Shown piece by piece: positions 9,200-18,849 of a stretch of DNA of 64,000 bases. Position 1 is the first letter of the stretch. Each line of letters starts with the position of its first letter. Source of the DNA: Bacteroides sp. (GTDB taxonomy: Bacteria; Bacteroidota; Bacteroidia; Bacteroidales; Bacteroidaceae); the NCBI GenBank assembly GCA_017992695.1, contig JAGOOC010000006.1:1-64000 (forward strand), read 5' to 3'. The notes under the pieces are model-generated. The model had not been told where the DNA came from and did no database searches. It saw only the letters and a list, made by a program, of their open reading frames with translations. The translations under genes and the position numbers were made by a program.

Positions 9200-10630
9200 T
9201 TATTTTTCAATTCTTATACTAAGTCCTTGACGTTCGAGTTCTTTGACTGCCTTTTCTACAGCGTCATAATGTGTGGGAGCAATGCCCAACTTAGGCAGGT
9301 TCAACACCGGAACATCGTCGGTGGTTTGCATGTCTTTCATCGCTACCCGATCTATAATCATACCTACGGCAGAGGTATTATTCGTGATCGGATCGATCAG
9401 GATGAAAGAACCGCACGACTTGTTCTTTTGATAAGGGTCAAAGAAAAGCTCTTTGGAGGTGGTTAGTACCACACGGGCAATTTCGTTGAGCGAAAGAAAC
9501 GGAACATCGGAGTGCTCCATCGTATTGACATCGACTTTGTATTTGATGGCATCAATACGTGTGCGGCTCACGTTGGTGGTTTGCTTGATGAAGAAGGATT
9601 TGTTGATGTCCATTGGCTCTTCATCCATCCACACCATCATGGCTTCGAAATTGCGATCGATCAACGGTTGACTGTCGGGATGCACCAGCATCTCGCCACG
9701 CGAAACATCAATTTCATCTTCGAGGGTTAGGGTAACCGATTGTGGAGGGAAGGCATAATCCAACTCACCGTCGTAGGTGACAATGCTTTTGACCTTCGAC
9801 GTTTTCCCGGAAGGGAGAGCCATTACGGTATCGCCTTTGCGAACCACACCCGAGGCTACCTTTCCGCAGAAACCACGAAAATCGAGATTGGGACGAAGGA
9901 CGTATTGTACCGGAAAGCGGAAATCGGTGAAGTTGTTTTCGTTATCCAGCGGTACGGTTTCCAGATGATCAAGCAGCGAAGTGCCTGCATACCACTGTGT
10001 GCGGTCGGACTTATCGACTACGTTATCGCCATCGAGTGCCGAGAGCGGTATGTAATTTACATCGGGGATACCAAGCGGAGCAACAAACTGTTTGTATTCG
10101 GTTACAATCTCATTGAAGCGAGCTTCGGAGAAGTCGACCAGATCCATCTTGTTGACCGCCAGTACCACATGTTTAATGCCCAGCAAGGAGATCAGGAACG
10201 TATGGCGACGGGTTTGCGTGATGACACCCGTGCGGGCATCGACCAAGATAATGGCCAAGTTGGCTGTAGAGCCACCGGTAATCATGTTGCGGGTGTACTG
10301 CTCATGTCCCGGAGTATCGGCAATGATGAATTTACGGTTATTGGTAGAGAAGTAGCGGTAAGCCACATCAATGGTAATGCCTTGTTCGCGCTCGGCTTTG
10401 AGTCCGTCGAGCAATAAGGCGTAATCAATATTTTCGCCGGCATTACCCATTCTTTTACTATCGCGCGCTAAGGCATCCAGTTGGTCTTCGTACAGTTTTT
10501 TACTATCAAACAGCAGGCGCCCGATCAGGGTCGACTTTCCGTCGTCGACAGATCCTGCGGTGAGCAATCTCAATAAGTCCTTCTGTTCGTCCTTATCCAG
10601 ATATGCTTTTATATCTAATGTAGTTCTCAT
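9200..10630 (-). CDS. cysN: Sulfate adenylyltransferase subunit 1 (GTPase)
   Basis: A 476-residue regulatory GTPase of ATP sulfurylase. GTP hydrolysis by CysN drives APS formation by CysD. The G1 motif is [16 protein letters not shown]3 is [11 protein letters not shown] and G4 is NKMDL, with an EF-Tu-like domain 2 following. It has no fused APS kinase domain; that activity is the separate cysC upstream. The gap to cysD is 28 nt. Confidence 0.96.
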   Translation of the reverse strand: MRTTLDIKAYLDKDEQKDLLRLLTAGSVDDGKSTLIGRLLFDSKKLYEDQLDALARDSKRMGNAGENIDYALLLDGLKAEREQGITIDVAYRYFSTNNRKFIIADTPGHEQYTRNMITGGSTANLAIILVDARTGVITQTRRHTFLISLLGIKHVVLAVNKMDLVDFSEARFNEIVTEYKQFVAPLGIPDVNYIPLSALDGDNVVDKSDRTQWYAGTSLLDHLETVPLDNENNFTDFRFPVQYVLRPNLDFRGFCGKVASGVVRKGDTVMALPSGKTSKVKSIVTYDGELDYAFPPQSVTLTLEDEIDVSRGEMLVHPDSQPLIDRNFEAMMVWMDEEPMDINKSFFIKQTTNVSRTRIDAIKYKVDVNTMEHSDVPFLSLNEIARVVLTTSKELFFDPYQKNKSCGSFILIDPITNNTSAVGMIIDRVAMKDMQTTDDVPVLNLPKLGIAPTHYDAVEKAVKELERQGLSIRIEK

Positions 10631-10658
10631 TCTTGTTTCTAATTTTCAGTTGGTAATG

Positions 10659-11570
10659 TTAGAAGTATCCTTCCCGTTTTTTCTGCTCCATGCTACCCTC
10701 TTGGTCAAAGTCGATCACACGGGTGGTGCGCTCGCTCTTGGTGGTAGTCATCATCTCTTCTACAATCTCTTCGATGGTATCGGCACTGCTCTCTACTGCA
10801 CCGGTAAGCGGCCAGCAACCGAGGGTACGGAAACGTACCCTGCGCATCTCAATTTGATCCCGGTACTTTTCGGGAAGTCTTTCGTCATCGGCCATGATGA
10901 TATTGCCCTCGAGGTTAATCACCGGACGCTCCTTGGCATAATATAAAGGTACGATGGGGATATTCTCCAAGCGAATGTATTGCCAGATATCCAATTCGGT
11001 CCAGTTGCTGATGGGAAACACACGGATACTCTCGCCTTTGTGCACACGGGCATTGTAGATGTCCCACAGTTCGGGGCGTTGGTTTTTAGGATCCCACTGA
11101 TGGAATTTATCACGGAACGAGAAGATGCGCTCCTTGGCACGCGACTTCTCTTCATCGCGACGGGCACCGCCAAAGGCAGCGTCAAATTTATATTTGTCGA
11201 GTGCTTGCAGCAACGCCTGTGTCTTCATTACATCGGTATGCACCTTGCTGCCATGGGTAAAGGGGCCTACTCCTGCTTCGAATGCTTCGGTATTGCTCTC
11301 GACAATCAGGTCCCAACCGTGTTTGCTTGCATACTCATCGCGAAACTGAATCATCTCTTTAAACTTCCACTTTGAATCGATGTGCATCAAAGGAAATGGC
11401 ACTTTGCCGGGGTAGAAAGCTTTCTCGGCCAGGCGAACCATCACCGATGAGTCTTTTCCAATACTATAAAGCATCACAGGGTTCTCAAACTCCGCAGCCA
11501 CTTCGCGGATGATCTGGATAGACTCTGCTTCAAGCTCTTTTAAGTGACTAAGTTTATACTCTTCTTTCAT
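10659..11570 (-). CDS. cysD: Sulfate adenylyltransferase subunit 2
   Basis: A 303-residue PP-loop ATP pyrophosphatase and catalytic half of ATP sulfurylase, making APS from sulfate and ATP. The PP-loop reads [10 protein letters not shown] near residue 35, and [15 protein letters not shown] and LDIWQYI follow as in CysD. Operon member between cysC and cysN. Confidence 0.96.
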   Translation of the reverse strand: MKEEYKLSHLKELEAESIQIIREVAAEFENPVMLYSIGKDSSVMVRLAEKAFYPGKVPFPLMHIDSKWKFKEMIQFRDEYASKHGWDLIVESNTEAFEAGVGPFTHGSKVHTDVMKTQALLQALDKYKFDAAFGGARRDEEKSRAKERIFSFRDKFHQWDPKNQRPELWDIYNARVHKGESIRVFPISNWTELDIWQYIRLENIPIVPLYYAKERPVINLEGNIIMADDERLPEKYRDQIEMRRVRFRTLGCWPLTGAVESSADTIEEIVEEMMTTTKSERTTRVIDFDQEGSMEQKKREGYF

Positions 11571-11625
11571 CGTTATTATAGATTATATGTCTTTAAAAGT
11601 AAGTTAGATATGAACGCTTACTTTT

Positions 11626-12231
11626 TTACTTTTTCTGAACTATGGGTAATATAAGGGTCAACAACTGATTGACCGACTCTTCGAGATTCATCTTCGAGGT
11701 ATCTAAGGATAAGGCAGGGTTTGTGGGCGCTTCGAAGGGTGCCGATACACCGGTAAAATTTTGAATCTCTCCCTTGCGTGCTTTGGCATACAACCCTTTT
11801 ACATCGCGCTTCTCGCACTCTTCGAGCGGTGTGCTGACAAATATCTCAAAGAAATCATCGGGGCCTATGATGCGGGCTGCCATTTCACGAATGTCGTTGT
11901 TGGGACTGATAAAGGCGGCAATGGTAATGATGCCGCTGTCAATAAAGAGTTTAGAGACTTCGGCAATGCGACGAATGTTCTCGACCCGATCAACTTCAGA
12001 AAATCCTAAATTATTATTGATACCACTACGAATGTTGTCTCCATCGAGAATGCGACAAAGCAAACCCCGTTTATGAAGTTCGCGCTCCAAGGCAATGGCA
12101 ATGGTGCTCTTTCCGGAACCACTAAGCCCCGTGAACCAAACCATTGCGCTGCGTTGATTTAAAAGCTGTTCTTTATCTTCCCGAGTCAGCATACGGTCAA
12201 AGATAGGATATATATTGTTGTTTTCTTCCAT
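11626..12231 (-). CDS. cysC: Adenylylsulfate (APS) kinase
   Basis: A 201-residue kinase that phosphorylates APS to PAPS, the universal sulfuryl donor. Walker A is TGLSGSGKST (residues about 34-43). It is followed by DGDNIRSGINNNLGFS and RVENIRRIAEV, typical of the APS site. The segment after AFISP is NNDIRE, slightly off the usual form. In this operon the PAPS made is not followed by a PAPS reductase, so it should feed the sulfotransferase. Confidence 0.95.
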   Translation of the reverse strand: MEENNNIYPIFDRMLTREDKEQLLNQRSAMVWFTGLSGSGKSTIAIALERELHKRGLLCRILDGDNIRSGINNNLGFSEVDRVENIRRIAEVSKLFIDSGIITIAAFISPNNDIREMAARIIGPDDFFEIFVSTPLEECEKRDVKGLYAKARKGEIQNFTGVSAPFEAPTNPALSLDTSKMNLEESVNQLLTLILPIVQKK

Positions 12232-12253
12232 ATAGGTAAATTATTTTTATTGT

Positions 12254-13807
12254 TTAAAATGGCCAAATGAGTGGAATCAAAATGACAGAAATGAGAAAGG
12301 TGATGATGTTGAGCGGCAAGCCGACGCGAACGAAATCAGTGAACTTGTAGTTACCGATACCTTGCACAATCAAGTTGGTCTGATACCCAATCGGGGTAGA
12401 GAAACTGGCTGAAGCTGCCATACAAATGACAACAAAGAAGGGTACCGGACTAACGCCCAGCTGCGTGGAGATAGACAATGCCAGCGGAAAAGCCAATGCT
12501 GCAGCCGCATTGTTGGTAATGAGCTCGGTAAAGACATTGGTGATGATAAACAACATGGCTAACAACACATGAGGTCCATACTGATCGCTCATGGAAATGA
12601 TATAGTGCGCTACTGTATTGGCCACTCCCGAGTTAACCATCGCTTTACTAATAGCAAAGGCGCAAGCTATAGTTATCAAAATATCCCAGGAGATGTATTT
12701 CGTGTATTTCTTGGCTGGAAATATTCTTGTCCACGCCATAAGGATAGTGGTTATGGAAACAAAGAAAAACATATCAAGCTTCACCTTCGGGAAGAGTTCT
12801 TTCATCACTGAAAGCTCGCCCACTGTGGCTCCTACAATCATGAAGATCAACAGAGAAAGAGCAAACCACCGTTTTTTCTTTCCCGGAACGGGTTCGTTGT
12901 CTTTCCCATTGGCTAACATCACAAAAACAGATGACTCGCCCCAAGTCTTCACAAAGGAGTCATCGGCCATTACCACCAGTGTGTCTCCATCACGAAGTAT
13001 GACCTGGCTCAAATCTCCCGTAATGCTTTGTCCGCTGCGTTTAATCTCTTTCACCTCGGCACCGTAGTGGCGTTTGAAGTCGAACTTGCTCAGGCTCTTA
13101 TTGATACCTGGAAAACGAGAACCTAGAACCGCCTCTACCCGATGCATCATTGCCCCACCCTCTATCTCCTCAGCGGGAACGGAATCGTCTATCCGCTCGT
13201 CGGGCAACAGTTTTTTAGAGAAAAGAAAGATGTAGATGATACCTGCAAGGGCAATAAAAACGCCCACTTTACCCAGTTCTAACATGGTGAATCCTTCGTA
13301 TCCTGCTTCAAGTATCATGCCGTGCACCACTAAGTTGGTAGAAGTGCCTATCAGCGTACACATACCACCCAATATGGTGACATAAGAGAGGGGAATGAGG
13401 AATTTAGTAGCGGGCAGGCGAACAGAGTCGGCCCAACGCTTAATGATCGGAGCGAAAATAACGACAACCGGTGTGTTATTAAGGAAAGCAGAGATGAAAG
13501 CAATGGAAGGAAGCATGCGAAGCTGCGCTTTGAAAACGGTTGTTTTTCCCTGTGGTAGGAGTTTCTTTATCACTTGTCCCAAAGCTCCGGATTGGCGAAT
13601 GCCCTCGCTTATCAAAAAAAGCATGGCCACCGTAATCATTCCTTTGTTGCTAAAGCCTTCTAGCATCTCTTTAGGGGATAGAATACCTGCACAGAGAAAC
13701 AGTACGACTACTGAAAAAAGAACCATGCCGGGGCGCATCTTGTCTAAGATAAGAGCGATTACCATGCCTAGCAAAGATAGCAACACAAATATACTTTCAA
13801 AGGTCAT
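12254..13807 (-). CDS. SLC13-family permease with RCK-C domain, probable sulfate transporter
   Basis: A 517-residue polytopic membrane protein of the divalent anion/sodium symporter superfamily. Membrane segments flank a central soluble region (residues about 205-300) containing a TrkA-C/RCK-C-like domain. Transport motifs include NNTPVVVIFAP, GTSTNLVVHG and TNNAAAALAFPLA. It lies between cysQ and cysC with gaps of 10 and 22 nt, so sulfate is the likely substrate. Specificity rests on context. Confidence 0.88.
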   Translation of the reverse strand: MTFESIFVLLSLLGMVIALILDKMRPGMVLFSVVVLFLCAGILSPKEMLEGFSNKGMITVAMLFLISEGIRQSGALGQVIKKLLPQGKTTVFKAQLRMLPSIAFISAFLNNTPVVVIFAPIIKRWADSVRLPATKFLIPLSYVTILGGMCTLIGTSTNLVVHGMILEAGYEGFTMLELGKVGVFIALAGIIYIFLFSKKLLPDERIDDSVPAEEIEGGAMMHRVEAVLGSRFPGINKSLSKFDFKRHYGAEVKEIKRSGQSITGDLSQVILRDGDTLVVMADDSFVKTWGESSVFVMLANGKDNEPVPGKKKRWFALSLLIFMIVGATVGELSVMKELFPKVKLDMFFFVSITTILMAWTRIFPAKKYTKYISWDILITIACAFAISKAMVNSGVANTVAHYIISMSDQYGPHVLLAMLFIITNVFTELITNNAAAALAFPLALSISTQLGVSPVPFFVVICMAASASFSTPIGYQTNLIVQGIGNYKFTDFVRVGLPLNIITFLISVILIPLIWPF

Positions 13808-13817
13808 AAGCAGTTAA

Positions 13818-14645
13818 TCATTTAATGTGTTCTCGCTTTTTCTCGACAATGAACCAAGGATTCAACAGATTTTCCTTGTTGTAACGAAGCGGGGTCTCTT
13901 CATCGGCATCGTATATTTCCATTCCTGCTGCTTTGGCAATAGCGTGTCCGGCAGCCGTATCCCACTCCATGGTTGGCGCAAAACGAGGATAGACATGAGC
14001 AGACCCTTCGGCCACACGGCATATTTTAATAGAGCTTCCACTCGATATCAATTGAACCGCTCCATGTTGTTCGCGTTTCTTGTCAACATATACTTCGGTC
14101 TCGGCACTCAGGTGCGAACGAGAGGCAACAATGACGTAAGGATTCATTTCTATCTCCATGGGTAGTTTAACGGCTCTCTTGACCAAGTCGGTCAGGGTAT
14201 CGGAGTCGTTTAATTGAGTAATACCCACTAGCTTATAGGAACCTAATGATTCGGATGCAAAATAGAGTTCACGCTGCACAGGGAGGTAAATAACGCCTAA
14301 CAGCGGAGTTCCATTTCGAACCAGCGCAATGTTGACTGTAAACTCGTCATTCTTTTTAATGAATTCTTTCGTTCCATCCAATGGATCTACTATCCACAGC
14401 TCGTTCCATTTTTTACGCTCAACATACTCCAAGTGTTTACCCTCTTCGCTCAATATAGGGAAAGGAGTTTCGCGCAAAACAGCTACTATGGCCTCGTGTG
14501 CCTTACGATCGGCAATGGTTAAGGGGGAGTTATCAGCTTTTCGTTCTACCTCAAAATCCGATGTCGGATCATTATAGATAGAAAGAATCTCTTCACCTGC
14601 TCTCAGGGCTGCATCAACAGCAATAAACAAATTCTTCTGTTCCAT
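13818..14645 (-). CDS. cysQ: 3'(2'),5'-bisphosphate nucleotidase
   Basis: A 275-residue member of the inositol monophosphatase family. It dephosphorylates PAP, the by-product released when the sulfotransferase uses PAPS, and may limit PAPS. The metal sites are SEEG (mid-protein), DPLDGTKEF and WDTAAGHAI. It is the first gene of the operon, behind a good promoter at 14706-14713, so the removal function is made first. Confidence 0.94.
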   Translation of the reverse strand: MEQKNLFIAVDAALRAGEEILSIYNDPTSDFEVERKADNSPLTIADRKAHEAIVAVLRETPFPILSEEGKHLEYVERKKWNELWIVDPLDGTKEFIKKNDEFTVNIALVRNGTPLLGVIYLPVQRELYFASESLGSYKLVGITQLNDSDTLTDLVKRAVKLPMEIEMNPYVIVASRSHLSAETEVYVDKKREQHGAVQLISSGSSIKICRVAEGSAHVYPRFAPTMEWDTAAGHAIAKAAGMEIYDADEETPLRYNKENLLNPWFIVEKKREHIK

Positions 14646-14705
14646 TTATTATATAGTTATAACCTCACTGCGCGCCAAGACGCAATGGGTAAGATTCAAG
14701 AAATA

Positions 14706-14713
14706 CAAAGATA
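14706..14713 (-). promoter_or_regulatory. Promoter -7 box of the sulfonation operon
   Basis: TATCTTTG on the minus strand, an exact TAnnTTTG, 60 nt before the cysQ ATG, giving a leader of about 55 nt. The -33 region is T-rich but lacks a clear TTTG. It is the only good match between cysQ and the upstream gene. Confidence 0.6.
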
Positions 14714-14812
14714 AAACTTCCTGCGCCGAAAAAGTTTTTACCCCGGTAATTATAACTTCTTTTAATGTAAACCCCAATAATCGTAAAATTGTTTCCATGA
14801 TTGCCCAATACT

Positions 14813-14850
14813 TAAAAAAAATAAGGACAGCAACCTTTCGATTGCTATCC
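14813..14850 (-). terminator. Rho-independent terminator of the SPOR lipoprotein gene
   Basis: On the minus strand, a 9-bp stem (14842-14850 with 14825-14833, one G-U pair) with an 8-nt loop, then a run of T's (14813-14824 reads A's on the + strand). It lies 58 nt after the stop and separates this gene from the cysQ operon. Confidence 0.85.
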
Positions 14851-14907
14851 CTGTCCCTGTACGAAATATATATTTTCGTTTCTTGTGCTATAACCAGCAA
14901 AGAATAA

Positions 14908-15405
14908 TTAAAATACTCGGTATAATAACCAAGAGCCTTGGAAATCTTTACGATTAGGATATTTTGCTTTGAAAGCATCACGTGCTTGCGCGGCAGCACT
15001 TCTATCGGTAAATGTACTCACAATTACACGATACATAGCCGATTCTGCATTGAAAGCAATGGTTGCATTGTAACCTTGTGCATCAAGAAAATCTTTCAAG
15101 CCTTCAGCGTTAGCTTTCAAACCAAAACTACCGCACACTACACTGTAGTCTTTCAATCCGTCTACACCCGAAACAACAGTTACTTTTTCCTGACGAACGC
15201 CATTGGCATTATCGGTTGCTTTTCTTGTTGATACCGGAGCTGTTCCTACTGGAGTTACCTGTACAGGAGCTTCTACTTGTGGCTCTGTTAATTCTTGTTG
15301 TTTTGCTTTCTCATAAGCCTTTTTATAAGCACTTTCGCTAGACTTACAAGAAGCAAATGCAAGTACCATGCATACGCCCATTCCTAACACTACTAGTTTT
15401 TTCAT
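14908..15405 (-). CDS. SPOR-domain lipoprotein
   Basis: A 165-residue lipoprotein. The signal ends in the lipobox FASC with Cys20. A charged, Ala/Lys-rich stretch and a Pro/Val/Thr-rich linker lead to a C-terminal SPOR domain (residues about 85-165; DYSVVCGSF at its start and YRVIVSTF in the middle). SPOR domains bind denuded peptidoglycan at septa, so a role at the division site or cell wall is likely. It is monocistronic, with its own terminator and a candidate promoter. Confidence 0.88.
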   Translation of the reverse strand: MKKLVVLGMGVCMVLAFASCKSSESAYKKAYEKAKQQELTEPQVEAPVQVTPVGTAPVSTRKATDNANGVRQEKVTVVSGVDGLKDYSVVCGSFGLKANAEGLKDFLDAQGYNATIAFNAESAMYRVIVSTFTDRSAAAQARDAFKAKYPNRKDFQGSWLLYRVF

Positions 15406-15480
15406 ATTCTATACTCTTTTAATTAATGAAATTTATTTTAAATATTTTACTCTGATTTACTTATCTTTCTATTCCGACAG

Positions 15481-15511
15481 CAAAATAATAGAAATTTTAT
15501 CATTCTGCAAA
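15481..15511 (-). promoter_or_regulatory. Candidate promoter of the SPOR lipoprotein gene
   Basis: On the minus strand, TTTG (15508-15511), 19 nt, then TTATTTTG (15481-15488), which has one mismatch to TAnnTTTG. The leader would be about 70 nt. Confidence 0.5.
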
Positions 15512-15661
15512 GAATAACTCCCAAAAAACGTTTGATTGCTGCCATCTTATAGCAAACAAATGGTCGAATGCTCTTTTACAGCCTCAATTTACATTCATCG
15601 CTTGTGCCATGAGCAACGAAACAGACAACAATCAACAAGACAGAACGTTCACGCGTTCGAC

Positions 15662-16423
15662 TTACTTCTTGCAAGAAATAGCTGCGGTTGCTTGGTAGGT
15701 TGGCATTAACAGTACTTCGGCTATTTGAATATGGGCAGGAGCCGAAGCAGCAAAATAGACCGTTTCGGCTACATCCTCTCCTGACAACGGACGAATTCCT
15801 TTATAAAAGTTATCAGCCGCTTGCTTGTCTCCTCGATAACGAACCACACTAAAATTCGTTTCAACCATCCCCGGCTTAATGTTGGTTACTCTCAATGGAG
15901 TGTCTACAAGATCAATACGAAGTCCATCACTAAGCGCTTTGACGGCAGCCTTAGTGGCGCAATATACACTTCCACCGGGATAGGCTCCATCACCGGCTAT
16001 AGAACCGATGTTAATAACGTGGCCACATTGACGCTCAACCATACCCGGCACAATAAGACGGGTCATGGCCAACAATCCTTTTATATTGGTATCGATCATC
16101 ACATCCCATTCGTCCATATTGCCCTCGTGTTCCTTATCGACACCAATAACCAGGCCGGCATTGTTGACCAACACATCGACTTCTTTCCAATCATCGGGCA
16201 GCGAAATAACTGCTTGAGCCGCAGCTTCTCTATCGCGTACGTCGAAAGGTAACAAACAGACCCGAATAGCATATTTTGCTTCAAGCTCCTGCTTCAGTTC
16301 GTTCAGTTTATACTCATTTCGGGCGTTAAGAATTAAGTCCGAACCTTGCGAAGCAAACTTTCGAGCGCAGCCTTCACCAATACCACTACTTGCTCCGGTT
16401 ATAAAAACAATTTTACCTTTCAT
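15662..16423 (-). CDS. Short-chain dehydrogenase/reductase, YdfG-like
   Basis: A 253-residue classical SDR. The cofactor motif is TGASSGIGEG at the N-terminus, NNAG in the middle and the catalytic Ser plus YxxxK in the segment SVYCATKAAVK. It resembles the YdfG group (NADP-dependent 3-hydroxy acid dehydrogenase), but the substrate is unknown. ATG 16444 is also in frame. I prefer 16423 because a TACTTTTG box at 16458-16465 would otherwise leave almost no leader, and the Rossmann strand begins right after this Met. Confidence 0.88.
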   Translation of the reverse strand: MKGKIVFITGASSGIGEGCARKFASQGSDLILNARNEYKLNELKQELEAKYAIRVCLLPFDVRDREAAAQAVISLPDDWKEVDVLVNNAGLVIGVDKEHEGNMDEWDVMIDTNIKGLLAMTRLIVPGMVERQCGHVINIGSIAGDGAYPGGSVYCATKAAVKALSDGLRIDLVDTPLRVTNIKPGMVETNFSVVRYRGDKQAADNFYKGIRPLSGEDVAETVYFAASAPAHIQIAEVLLMPTYQATAAISCKK

Positions 16424-16457
16424 GGCTTTCAAAATAAATTTCATTTTAAATAAGAAA

Positions 16458-16465
16458 CAAAAGTA
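16458..16465 (-). promoter_or_regulatory. -7 box of the SDR gene
   Basis: TACTTTTG on the minus strand, an exact TAnnTTTG, about 35 nt before the preferred ATG at 16423. Confidence 0.55.
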
Positions 16466-16552
16466 CGCTTTAACCCTCTATCATCAGTCATTACCCTAAG
16501 TTAAATAAGATTAAACCACAAGGTGAAAAAGTATTTACCGTATCAGTTAGCG

Positions 16553-16560
16553 TATCTTTG
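16553..16560 (+). promoter_or_regulatory. -7 box of the DEAD-box helicase gene
   Basis: TATCTTTG, an exact TAnnTTTG, 45 nt before the helicase ATG at 16606. It is divergent from the SDR promoter, with about 90 bp between the two boxes. Confidence 0.6.
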
Positions 16561-16605
16561 TGCTGTATAACATAACGAGCCGCGAGGTTCATTCAACTTT
16601 TTTAC

Positions 16606-17880
16606 ATGACATTTGAAAATTTACAATTAATAGAGCCTATTTTAAAGGCATTACAACAAGAGGGTTACACCTCTCCCACTCCCATACAAGAACAGTCAAT
16701 CCCCATTTTACTTCAAGGAAAAGATTTATTAGGTTGCGCACAAACCGGTACAGGTAAAACAGCAGCTTTCTCTATCCCCATCCTGCAAAAGCTGTATAAA
16801 ACGGATCACCGAAAAGGGATCAAAGCATTGATTTTGACACCCACACGCGAACTTGCCATTCAAATTGGAGAGAGCTTCGAGTCGTATGGCAAACACACTG
16901 GTTTAAAACAGACTGTTATCTTTGGCGGCGTAGGACAGAAACCGCAAACCGATGCTCTGCGCAACGGCGTGCAAATCTTAGTCGCTACCCCGGGAAGATT
17001 GCTAGATTTGATCTCGCAAGGGTTTATTTCGCTGAAAACACTCGAGTTTTTTGTTTTAGATGAAGCCGATCGCATGCTTGACATGGGATTTGTTCATGAC
17101 ATCAAACGCATATTGAAGCTGATTCCAGAGAAGAGACAAACGTTGTTTTTCTCAGCCACAATGCCTCCTGAAATAGAGAAACTAGCCAATTCAATGCTGA
17201 CTAATCCGGCAAAAGTAGAGGTAACTCCTGCTTCATCTACTGTAGACGTGATTGAACAATCGGTTTACTTTGTTGAGAAACAAGAGAAAAAAGATTTATT
17301 GATTCATTTATTGAAGGATCAATCGATAAAGTCGCTATTGGTCTTCACCCGAACCAAACACGGTGCTGACAAGTTGGCACGTGCTCTGACCAAAGCTGGT
17401 ACACGTGCCGAAGCTATTCATGGAAATAAATCACAGAATGCTCGCCAACGTGCATTGACTGAGTTTAAAAATCACACCCTTCGCATTTTGATTGCTACAG
17501 ATATTGCCTCACGCGGTATTGATGTAGATTTGTTATCGCACGTAGTCAATTACGAACTACCCAATGTACCCGAAACATACGTACACCGTATTGGCCGCAC
17601 GGGTCGCGCAGGAAACGAAGGTATCGCCATCTCTTTTTGCGAATCTGAAGAGCGTCCATACCTAAAGGATATTCAAAAATTGATCGGAAAGAATATTCCG
17701 GTTATCAAAGAACACCCCTTTATTACAGCCGAAGGAATTAAAGCACACGAGACGAAAACTGAAGAGATCAAGGCGAAAACCCAAGAAAACAAGGCATACC
17801 GCGGCAGTCGAGCTAATGGTGATTTCTGGCGTCGTAAAAAACAAACCTCGCACGGAGGAGAAAACAATAAAAGAGGTTGA
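16606..17880 (+). CDS. DEAD-box ATP-dependent RNA helicase, RhlE-like
   Basis: A 424-residue DEAD-box helicase, probably in ribosome assembly or mRNA turnover. All core motifs are visible: the Q-motif region ([10 protein letters not shown]), Walker [39 protein letters not shown], and motif [12 protein letters not shown]. The last 50 or so residues form a Lys/Glu then basic tail likely to bind RNA. RhlE-type is the closest group by eye; the exact subgroup is not certain. Confidence 0.93.
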   Translation: MTFENLQLIEPILKALQQEGYTSPTPIQEQSIPILLQGKDLLGCAQTGTGKTAAFSIPILQKLYKTDHRKGIKALILTPTRELAIQIGESFESYGKHTGLKQTVIFGGVGQKPQTDALRNGVQILVATPGRLLDLISQGFISLKTLEFFVLDEADRMLDMGFVHDIKRILKLIPEKRQTLFFSATMPPEIEKLANSMLTNPAKVEVTPASSTVDVIEQSVYFVEKQEKKDLLIHLLKDQSIKSLLVFTRTKHGADKLARALTKAGTRAEAIHGNKSQNARQRALTEFKNHTLRILIATDIASRGIDVDLLSHVVNYELPNVPETYVHRIGRTGRAGNEGIAISFCESEERPYLKDIQKLIGKNIPVIKEHPFITAEGIKAHETKTEEIKAKTQENKAYRGSRANGDFWRRKKQTSHGGENNKRG

Positions 17881-17990
17881 AATAGCTCTTTTTAAAGAAT
17901 AAAAGCAGAAACTACAGAACAACTTCTAGTGATATACGTTATACTAAGTATGTAATCAACATGTTTATTTTATTAAAAAAAACAGAAGTT

Positions 17991-18200
17991 ATGAAAGGAT
18001 TTAATGTATTAGCCGCATTTTTGGGTGGTGCAGCCGTGGGCGCAGCAGTTGGAATTCTGTTCGCTCCTGAAAAAGGAAAAGACACTCGTTCTAAAATTGC
18101 TGAGATTCTTCGTAAAAAAGGTATCAAATTGAATTATCACGAGATGGAAAATCTGGTGGATGAGATTGCTGCCGAAATTAAAGGGGATCTTGGTGAATAA
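17991..18200 (+). CDS. YtxH-domain protein
   Basis: A 69-residue small membrane protein. One N-terminal glycine/alanine-rich membrane segment (LAAFLGGAAVGAAVG) is followed by LFAPEKGKDTR, the YtxH signature. A soluble acidic helix completes it. I start at ATG 17991; the frame opens at 17961 but those residues do not belong to the family. First gene of a three-gene group of small envelope proteins, often stress-linked in other bacteria. Confidence 0.88.
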   Translation: MKGFNVLAAFLGGAAVGAAVGILFAPEKGKDTRSKIAEILRKKGIKLNYHEMENLVDEIAAEIKGDLGE

Positions 18201-18229
18201 AAAGAGAGACAAAAAAAGACAGAGCTATC

Positions 18230-18580
18230 ATGTTTGCAGAAAATAAAAGTATAAAAAACGTTCAACAGCTTTTTTTGGAGTTTAAGAAGTACCTTGAACT
18301 ACAGAAAGAATACACCAAGCTGGAACTAACGGAGAAGCTAACCATTTTGCTTTCAACGTTACTAATGGTTTTAATGCTAATTACGCTAACCATGATAGCC
18401 TTGTTTTATTTATTGTTCGCCTTAGCCTACATACTTGAACCGATTGTAGGAGGACTAATGGTGAGCTTTGCCATTATTGCAGCAATCAACATCGTGCTAG
18501 CTGTTATTGTTTATCTATTCCGAAAACAGCTAATCATCAACCCGACGGTAAATTTCCTTGCCGGTCTTTTTTTAAAATAG
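18230..18580 (+). CDS. Phage holin superfamily III-like (holin-X) membrane protein
   Basis: A 116-residue protein with an N-terminal amphipathic helix (residues 1-40) and two long hydrophobic segments (about 42-70 and 73-98). It fits the Phage_holin_3_6 / holin-X family, which in free-living bacteria is usually not a phage lysis gene. It sits between ytxH and the 84-aa gene, with gaps of 29 and 9 nt, so one transcript is likely. Confidence 0.8.
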   Translation: MFAENKSIKNVQQLFLEFKKYLELQKEYTKLELTEKLTILLSTLLMVLMLITLTMIALFYLLFALAYILEPIVGGLMVSFAIIAAINIVLAVIVYLFRKQLIINPTVNFLAGLFLK

Positions 18581-18589
18581 CATAAAGAT

Positions 18590-18844
18590 ATGAATGCTCA
18601 ACCCACACCATCGAAAATTACGCTCGAAGAGATTACTCATCGAAAAGAGGAGGTATTGCGCGAAATCCTCATGCAAAAACAACAGATGACCGATACTGCT
18701 CAAAGCATATTTGCACCACTTGCTGCCGTAGGATCAGCCGGAAATGCCTTTATGAGAACGTTTAGTACTGGAATGGCTGTTTTTGATGGAGCCATGTTGG
18801 GCTTAAAAATAATAAGAAAAATTCGAGGATTATTCCGAAAGTAA
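18590..18844 (+). CDS. Small protein of unknown function in the ytxH-holin module
   Basis: An 84-residue protein I do not recognise. It starts nine bases after the holin-like gene. The N-terminal half is a charged helix (ITHRKEEVLREILMQKQQM). The C-terminal half is weakly hydrophobic (AVFDGAMLGLKII) and ends in a basic tail (RKIRGLFRK). That pattern suits a peripheral or monotopic membrane protein working with its two neighbours. A strong hairpin follows six bases after the stop. Confidence 0.7.
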   Translation: MNAQPTPSKITLEEITHRKEEVLREILMQKQQMTDTAQSIFAPLAAVGSAGNAFMRTFSTGMAVFDGAMLGLKIIRKIRGLFRK

Positions 18845-18849
18845 AATTA

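Noticed and set aside
9740..10417. A 225-codon open frame antisense to cysN
   Set aside because: Shadow of a well-supported GTPase gene; no recognisable domain and no upstream signals.
14649..14999. A 116-codon open frame on the minus strand between cysQ and the SPOR gene
   Set aside because: It covers the terminator at 14813-14850 and the operon promoter, overlaps the SPOR gene in another frame and shows no protein-like pattern.
18230..18580. Holin-like gene as a sign of a prophage
   Set aside because: No other phage gene lies nearby; holin-X-like proteins next to ytxH are ordinary chromosomal genes.
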